NCBI RefSeq assembly: GCF_018873765.1
Contig: NC_057925.1
Location: 19,789,568-19,853,567 of the forward strand
From: Telopea speciosissima
Taxonomy: Eukaryota > Streptophyta > Magnoliopsida > Proteales > Proteaceae
Reading direction: 5' to 3'
Length of the DNA stretch: 64,000 nucleotides
The translations under genes were made by a program, and so were the position numbers. Under the pieces are notes generated by a model. That model saw only the letters and a program-made list of their open reading frames with translations, did no database searches and was not told the DNA's origin. Below are positions 58,559 to 64,000 of the stretch, in pieces. Every line of letters begins with the position of its first letter. Positions within the stretch are counted from its first letter, which is position 1.

Positions 58559-59193
58559 GACTAAAGAAGAACTTACTGGTAAAAAGTAGCAGAGATCGAG
58601 AGCTGAGGATGCAATAGGATCGGAGCAAGCAATGAAGGATCGCGAGAAAAGAACTTTTCTGAAAAAGGCTCGAGAAACGCTGGATGTAATGATCGCCAGA
58701 GTAAATGCAGCGGCAGCAACAGGAAGTACCGAGAGTAAAAAACCCCAAAATGGACGGAAGACAGTAAAAGATTGCTATAAAAGTGAAGTCCCCAGTTATA
58801 AGGATGAAGAAACACTTCCAAATCCAATGGCCAAGGGGCGCGACCCATCGAATGGCAAAGGGCAGCCAACGTTTGGGATGGCTCGAGGCAATTAAGGCTC
58901 AATCCACGTGGTAGAAGTGTAATGGGGGCCTTAGCATGACAAGGATCAGCCAACGGTAGGCCTAGCCCAGAGATCATAATGCCTACGGCCACGTGTCCGT
59001 ACAAAGAAGGAACGTCAAGCGTTGCCTCGAATCGAGACATCTTTAGGGTTTCGGACACATGTCAAAAGACGGCTGGAGCGACAAGTCACATTCAGCCGCC
59101 TAATTGTCAAGACACGTGCACCAGAAGGATCTTCGTAAAGCCAAATGAACTTGACCTCCCTGAACACCCACGATCAAGGGAGTGGGGGGCTCG

Positions 59194-59686
59194 TGTTGGG
59201 ATAAGGAAACAGGCTCGATAAGAACGAGCTACAGAGGTCGTGGGTCCAGGGCTAAGTTGAGAGCTCGCCTTAGGAGCGAGGTCGTCATTTTATTTGATAA
59301 CTCCAAAAATGAAGGAGATATCCCTTAAAGCTTACGTAAGGCACTCTAAGTCTATCACGGACCAACAAGGCCGGAAACTTTCGCCCACGTCATGCTTAAT
59401 CAGGCGCGTGGGAAGCAACAGGTAAACTCTATCCCCGTTTTACATTCTCCAATGGTCTCACTCCACTCTGAGATTCCAACTTTCCAATTCAAGCACAACT
59501 CAAACTACCAACCACCTTAAATAAGGGAGGTAACACGCATCTAATCCATCTGAACATTCATTGTATTGACTATTGCTCAAGGATCTAACTTAAGCATCGG
59601 AGTGAGATCACCGGCGACGCCCAGTACTCTCTGCTAATCTCTGTCTTGCAAGAAGAACTCGCTCCAGGAGGATTTCTAACGCAACA
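59194..59686 (+). repeat. 3' LTR of Tat element 2
   Basis: 493 bp, preceded by the polypurine tract and ending taacgcaaca, followed by gtccc. Confidence 0.93.
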
Positions 59687-59691
59687 GTCCC

Positions 59692-59860
59692 AAATTTCAT
59701 CTATGGGCCGGGAGAAAAACACATTCCTTTCGAAGATGAAATTCTAGTTCTTAAAAAGAAAAAACAGAAATTCTATTATTCAGACGAAATAGAGCTGAGC
59801 CAGGAGTTATAATTAAGTCCAGATCAACCGAGGTAGTGAAATGAGGGTGAATTATTATAA
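59692..59860. other. 3' flank of DUF247-D, right of Tat element 2
   Basis: Resumes with aaatttcatctatgggccgg, matching 35026 onward downstream of DUF247-C. Probably includes the 3' UTR. Confidence 0.65.
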
Positions 59861-61147
59861 TTAGGGTTTCTTGCAGCAGTCATTGTTGTTGCGAGGGAAG
59901 ACAGTAAAATAAGTTTGAACAATGGTAAGCAGGAGAGCCAATGAAGCAGCAGTGAAATACGTGTCACGTACATCAGCCAGCCACAACCTTACCTCGCTGT
60001 TGAAGTGCCTTTCAATGGCCTTCTTAACATCTCCATAAAGCTCAGGGTCCGGTACCAACTCGAGAGCCAAGTTGTTAAAGAGATCAAGTATTTGCTGGTC
60101 GCTTCCAAGTGCATTGCGAAGTATTCCTTTAGATTTCAACTCTTTCACATCCTCGGTGCTATGGATGAGTGAATCCAAGAAACAGATGTAAGAGGTAACG
60201 ACTAGGTCATCGGGCGCATCAGGTAATGATTCATAAGCTACCAAGTTTAAAAACTTGGATTTGGTTGAGTTGTCAATGACAATAGGAGGAAGTTGCTGGT
60301 ATCCGCTGGTGATGCCCCTTTTGAAACTCATATCCTTTAGGCTACAAGTAGTGCTTCCCTTGCACTCGATACCCGATTCTTTAAGTTCAGAGACTGTACG
60401 AAATGAATACCAGTCTTCCATGCAATCTCTTGCTCTAGACATAGGCCAAGTGTGGGAGAAAAGTGGCCTCTTGTAAGGTGCAGCACGGACTAGTTCTTTC
60501 CAAAGTAGGTCGAGGAGATGAAGGGGTTGACTGTCTACAAGCCATAGAGGATTATAGCCGGTGAACACTTTTTGCATTCGGATGAATTTGGTGATCAATT
60601 CTTTGGAATAGACTTCACCATATCTCAAGTTCATCATCAGTTCCTTGAGAACTATGAATGGCAATTGGTTCTCCAGTAAGAACAAGTCCCTTAACACTAA
60701 AGCCCTTTGATCAGTTTTCTTCTTGGTATCGTCGGGCTTGTCTTCTGAAATGCAATAAATGAAATGGAGAAGGAAACAACCGTCTCTGAACATGATTCTC
60801 ATGAAAACATCGTTTGGGAAGTCACAGTAGGGATCACTCAAATCGTAGCACTCTCTCGCTCTAATAGCTACCTCATCGAAGTTTCTATCGAAGGCTGGGA
60901 ATTCACTGCCCATATGGGAAATGAATTGCTGCTCCTGTTCAATCTTGAGCGGCTCTAGAAGTTGTAAATCAGGTCTGCCATGGTAGAAAGGATCAATTGA
61001 GACCAGCATTCGTTCATAGCATCCTCTGTTTTTGTCGATATTACACAATTTTCTTGGAACCGATCGAATTCGAGGTCCAGAATTGGATTGATTGTTGCTG
61101 GCTACTTCTAAAAGAACAACAGTATCGGCCTGACTTGCTGCCGCCAT
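59861..61147 (-). CDS. DUF247 / UPF0481 family protein, copy D
   Basis: Uninterrupted frame. I choose the ATG at 61147 (MAAASQADTVVLLEVASNNQ, 428 codons) rather than 61174, because it aligns with copies B and C; the upstream nine codons have no counterpart. Blocks present: RSVPRKLCNIDKNRGCYE, GRPDLQLLEPLKIE, RARECYD, MFRDGCFLLHFIYC, VLRDLFLLENQLPFIVLKEL, KFLNLVAYE, LDSLIHSTEDVKELKSKGI. Two oddities: the otherwise constant GPFHHG reads DPFYHG, and the C-terminal hydrophobic segment (YFTAASLALLLTIVQTYF) lacks about 11 residues present in copy C, leaving a short membrane span. A 12.6-kb retroelement starts about 170 bp past the stop. It may be a functional divergent copy or a gene starting to decay. 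Confidence 0.85.
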   Translation of the reverse strand: MAAASQADTVVLLEVASNNQSNSGPRIRSVPRKLCNIDKNRGCYERMLVSIDPFYHGRPDLQLLEPLKIEQEQQFISHMGSEFPAFDRNFDEVAIRARECYDLSDPYCDFPNDVFMRIMFRDGCFLLHFIYCISEDKPDDTKKKTDQRALVLRDLFLLENQLPFIVLKELMMNLRYGEVYSKELITKFIRMQKVFTGYNPLWLVDSQPLHLLDLLWKELVRAAPYKRPLFSHTWPMSRARDCMEDWYSFRTVSELKESGIECKGSTTCSLKDMSFKRGITSGYQQLPPIVIDNSTKSKFLNLVAYESLPDAPDDLVVTSYICFLDSLIHSTEDVKELKSKGILRNALGSDQQILDLFNNLALELVPDPELYGDVKKAIERHFNSEVRLWLADVRDTYFTAASLALLLTIVQTYFTVFPRNNNDCCKKP

Positions 61148-61230
61148 GGTACGTTCAGGTCGTTCAGACTCCAAACCAGCAGTGACTGAATTTGACTATG
61201 TTTGAGCTTAATTCCAAGTTTCTCAATTGG

Positions 61231-61240
61231 CATTTTATAC
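61231..61240 (-). promoter_or_regulatory. TATA box of DUF247-D
   Basis: Minus strand reads agtataaaatgcc 84-93 bp upstream of the chosen ATG, in the same context as in copies B and C. Confidence 0.65.
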
Positions 61241-61770
61241 TGTGAATGAAGGATCTTACTTTGCTCATTTGCCAAGTTTGGTGATACAGTAAGAATATAT
61301 GCACTTTAACTTGGCAAATGCTAGGCAAGTACCACCAAGGCATGAATAAAGAATTAAAGATTAAAGAACCATTTTTGCTTTGCAGAGGAGATGTAATGGA
61401 CCAAGGTTGATAGCCAGTGGCATGGTCCCTAATTAAAACCCATTAGTTTGGAATCGTTTGCTCTTGTTCCCGCAGGTTTCACTATACTTAGAGAGCAAGA
61501 TAGTAAAGAAAATTATGTATCATCAGTTAGAGATTGAGGTGCAATTTCTCCTTTTTACAAGTGTTGGAATTATATTTATGATTCAACTTTGTTAGTTGTA
61601 TATGGACAAATACCAAGTAGAAACTGAAATCCATCAGTAGTACTTGTGTAGTCTGAACCCTATCATTTTTACCAATTTGAAGGTGATGATAAATTTCTCA
61701 GTAAAATATCAAGACATTTTGGGTTTTTTTTGGGAAAATTCTAAAAGAGAAACTGACATTTATTACAAGT
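61241..61770. other. Upstream region of DUF247-D
   Basis: 61241-61350 matches the promoter-proximal region of copies B and C. The remainder is AT-rich with no recognised feature. Confidence 0.5.
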
Positions 61771-61892
61771 GGTCATGGGTTTGAGTCAGCAAACAAACAG
61801 ACTCTCTGCAAAAGCAGGGGTAAGGCTGCGTACATTATGACCCTCTTCAGATCCTGCAATGGCAGGAGTCTCGTACACTAGGTACGCCCTTT
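61771..61892 (+). mobile_element. Au-type SINE, longer copy
   Basis: Begins near ggtcatgggtttgagtc, a Pol III box B, and continues actctctgcaaaagcagggg, taaggctgcgtacatta, agatcctgcaatggcaggag and gtacactaggtacgcccttt. Box A and the extreme 5' end are missing. No clear target duplication is visible. It is a more complete relative of 1680-1767. Confidence 0.75.
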
Positions 61893-61937
61893 ATAAGTAT
61901 ATATTGCGGCATGTACTTTTTCCATTACATTAATCAA

Positions 61938-62290
61938 CTAAATTACACGTCACCCTCTAGTTTTCAAATGAAACTCAGATCACCCCTTGATTTAGACCCC
62001 AATATGACAAAATAGTCCCTACAATTAGTTTTATGTTGTTAAGTGATGATGTCAATCAGTTAAATAAATTTAAATCCCTAAACTACCCTTGACAAATGTT
62101 GAAGATGAAGGAAGGGTAGTATTGTAAATTTAATTCTAATGTTTTAGTACAAAGATAAAATAGTCGTTTCACACCAACAATTAACAGCAGACTAACACTG
62201 TTACTGTATAGGGGGTGATTTGAGTTTTTTTCAAAAACTAAGGGATGATCTGAGTTTTGTCTAAAAACTAGGAGGTGATGTGTAATTTAC
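61938..62290. mobile_element. MITE with about 55-bp terminal inverted repeats
   Basis: Left end taaattacacgtcaccctct, agttttcaaatgaaactcag is inverted at the right end (ggaggtgatgtgtaatttac). About 353 bp, non-coding. Ends resemble those of the Mutator-like elements at 22059 and 45584 (gg.aaatta.). Confidence 0.65.
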
Positions 62291-62383
62291 CATATTGTTT
62301 TTACCAAAAAAAAAAACTGTTATATTGTTACTTTTATTCTCATACCATAATAATTTAGGAAAAGAAGGTTTTTCCTAGGGTAA

Positions 62384-63487
62384 ATTACTTGGACACCACC
62401 TGTACTATGGCCATTTTGGTTATGATTACCAACGTTTGAAACAATTACTTGACACTTCCCGAAACTTGACGGTGTTAGTCTGTTGTTAGAGTTTAAATGG
62501 AAACGTCTATTTTACCCTTATAACCTATTCAATAGAAAACAGTGAAATTAAAATTATCTATTTACCCTTCTTCTTCTTCTTCCTATTGCAACCACACCTC
62601 CTGCTGCAACCCACCCCTTTCATCGCTGAACCATTGGCTACTGCTATGGCGATTTGCAAACGTCGGAGAAAAACGAAACCTTTAATTGGACCGTAAGAGA
62701 TTTGATTTACAGATTAAATCGATGGGGAAGTGGGAGAAACAAATGGAAACAGGAATTAGAAGTTGTGTAACAGAAATTAGAAATTAGAGGAGATTTAATA
62801 TAACTTGCAATACAACCATCTGTTGGTCTTCAGATTTGGATCGAAGAAGATAGACTAGGGAAGGAATAACATTCAATAATTTCAGATTAATCTATTCCAG
62901 AATCAGAGATTGAAGATTAAAATTTATTGTTGTCTAGAACATCTATCGCAGACACTGAGTTGGACTAGAAAACTCAAGAAAAGGGCTGGATTTTGAAGCA
63001 CAAAAACAGTAAGTTAATCAAGCATCTGCTTTGCCTATCAGGGAGAGTTGAAGGCGGTAGACCAGATCCCAAAACTCAGGTATTAAAATAATATCTCTTG
63101 TTGCAATGGGGTCTGGCGGTAAGTGAATGGTCCAAATCTGATTATGGATTAAATCCTCATTGTAGAAAATGATTCAGGATGAGGGTTCCTGCAGCTTAGG
63201 TCACATGTGTAAGGGCTTCCTTTGCCCCGAATCTCAACATCAATGGACTGCTCATTAGAAAATTTAATCAAATCTCTTACGCCCTCAAGTATTCTTCCTA
63301 AAAATCTCACAGTGAGATGCCTGAAGAAGGAATCACAGAGCTACACAAAGAGATCATAACCTGAATCGACCATGAAAAGAGATTTCTTAGGGTTAGAATC
63401 TGAAATCAATTAAGGTTTTCGGTTATTTTGATTTGAAATTTGTTTAAAAAAAGAAATTTTTTTTTTCTAAAATCGATTAGGGTTTGA
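62384..63487. other. Possible left end of another TIR element; otherwise no gene
   Basis: gggtaaattacttggacacc, acctgtactatggccatttt has the wording of the TIR ends above, but no inverted partner occurs before the window ends, so the element would extend past 64000 or have lost its right end. A cttcttcttcttc repeat is at 62568-62582. No coding domain before 63488. Confidence 0.35.
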
Positions 63488-64000
63488 ATCTTAAATTGGT
63501 GGGTTGCAGGAAGACGAAGGATTTGGGTGAATGACTCTGCAGACATTGCAATTGAGGAGCGGTGGAGTGAGGTGGCAAATACAAAAGTTCACACTGGGCT
63601 TTCGGAGGATATGGCAGTTTGGACCCCTACGGCGAACGGGTTATTTTCACTTCGCACGGCATGGGATGCTGTTCGATGCCGGGGTGCGAAATTACCTTGG
63701 TGTCATCTGGTATGGTTCCCTTCCTCGCAGCCCTGCTTTTCTTTTGTTGCGTGGTTAGCGTGTTTGGGAAAGTTGACGACCCGTTGTCTTCTTGCTCAAT
63801 GGGGAATGGTGGTGGATACTTCTTGTGTCCTTTTTCATGATGGCTTAGATTCCTTAGACCACTTATTCTTTCGATGCACTTTCTCAGTGGGGGTTTGGAA
63901 GGAAGTCCTTCGGCTGAATGGCTATAACCGATGTTCCTTGGGGTCCTGGGGCGAGGAGGTGAACTGGTTGGTCTTGCATTTTATTGGAAGTTCTATTAAG
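63488..64000 (+). mobile_element. LINE-type zinc-binding (zf-RVT) coding sequence, cut by window edge
   Basis: Frame 2 is open without a stop from 63488 to the end. It reads RRRIWVNDSADIAIEER, DMAVWTPTANGLFSLRTAWD, AVRCRGAKLPWCHLVWF, SFVAWLACLGKLTTRCLLAQ, DSLDHLFFRCTFSVGVWKEV. The W...GLFSLRTAWD start and the SLDHLFFRC...VW end are the zinc-binding domain that follows reverse transcriptase in plant LINEs; such domains also occur in isolated host-encoded proteins. No RT precedes it (a stop lies at 63485-63487), so it is a 5'-truncated or rearranged copy. Confidence 0.78.

Larger units (their letters stand above)
47116..59686 (+). mobile_element. Ty3/gypsy Tat-lineage element 2, both LTRs, with antisense coding block, broken
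   Basis: A 12.57-kb element with perfect 5-bp duplication gtccc (47111-47115 and 59687-59691). Parts: 5' LTR, primer site (47616-47633), gag (49.0-50.2 kb), protease (near 50.47 kb), RT (51.2-51.8 kb), RNase H (52.0-52.9 kb), integrase (53.1-54.2 kb), 52-bp tandem repeats (54.25-54.6 kb), a long 3' region with minus-strand coding (56.2-58.6 kb), polypurine tract (agggagtggggggc) and 3' LTR. It is broken, with roughly ten or more disruptions, and carries a hAT MITE in the gag leader. LTRs differ at about 25-30 sites in 495 bp by eye, near 95 percent identity, so an age of a few million years. It is inserted about 170 bp past the stop of DUF247-D. Confidence 0.95.

Overview
The window looks like nuclear DNA of a flowering plant. 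Evidence: four DUF247 (UPF0481) gene copies, a family known only from plants; intron-bearing fragments of plant genes (class III peroxidase, ARF-GAP, DFR-like reductase, SYP12-type syntaxin); Tat-lineage Ty3/gypsy elements; a TRIM; Au-type SINEs; and many TIR elements. Species cannot be read from the sequence. There is no bacterial, organellar or CRISPR content.

Host layer: a tandem DUF247 array, all genes on the minus strand. Copy A (1-951) is a left-truncated, chimeric pseudogene. Copy B is a pseudogene whose C-terminal tail (2816-2962) and body (11188-12358) are separated by about 8.2 kb of nested retroelements. Copy C (35140-36429) is an intact 429-codon gene. Copy D (59861-61147) is open for 428 codons but has a changed core motif and a shortened membrane segment. 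Flanks of the four copies are collinear (for example near 1050-1250 and 38850-39060; 1300-1500 and 44480-44660; 13020-13145 and 37150-37310), so the array arose by segmental duplication and most of the rest of the window was inserted later. B, C and D keep a TATA box 70-110 bp upstream of the ATG.

Inserted layer, left to right: Au SINE (1680-1767); chromovirus fragment, minus-strand LTR-element remnant and 5'-truncated copia element (3.2-11.2 kb); two abutting TIR elements of one family (13462-16845 and 16849-19577), each with a tRNA-shaped module and pieces of host genes; a hAT-like element (19964-21044); a palindromic MITE split by a Mutator-like element carrying a syntaxin fragment (21513-23674); a Tat element with both LTRs, 5-bp TSD and a 3-kb tandem-repeat tail (24582-33027); probable solo LTRs (ending at 38817 and 45481); a minus-strand LINE broken by a TRIM (39097-43095); a Mutator-like element (45584-46760); a 12.6-kb Tat element with antisense coding segments and an internal hAT MITE (47116-59686), inserted about 170 bp past the DUF247-D stop; an Au SINE, a MITE and LINE coding sequence running off the right edge.

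The only plausibly functional host genes are DUF247-C and perhaps DUF247-D. The most unusual structures are the paired TIR elements (gene fragments plus a tRNA-like hairpin), the antisense block in the second Tat element, and the sharp chimerism of DUF247-A.
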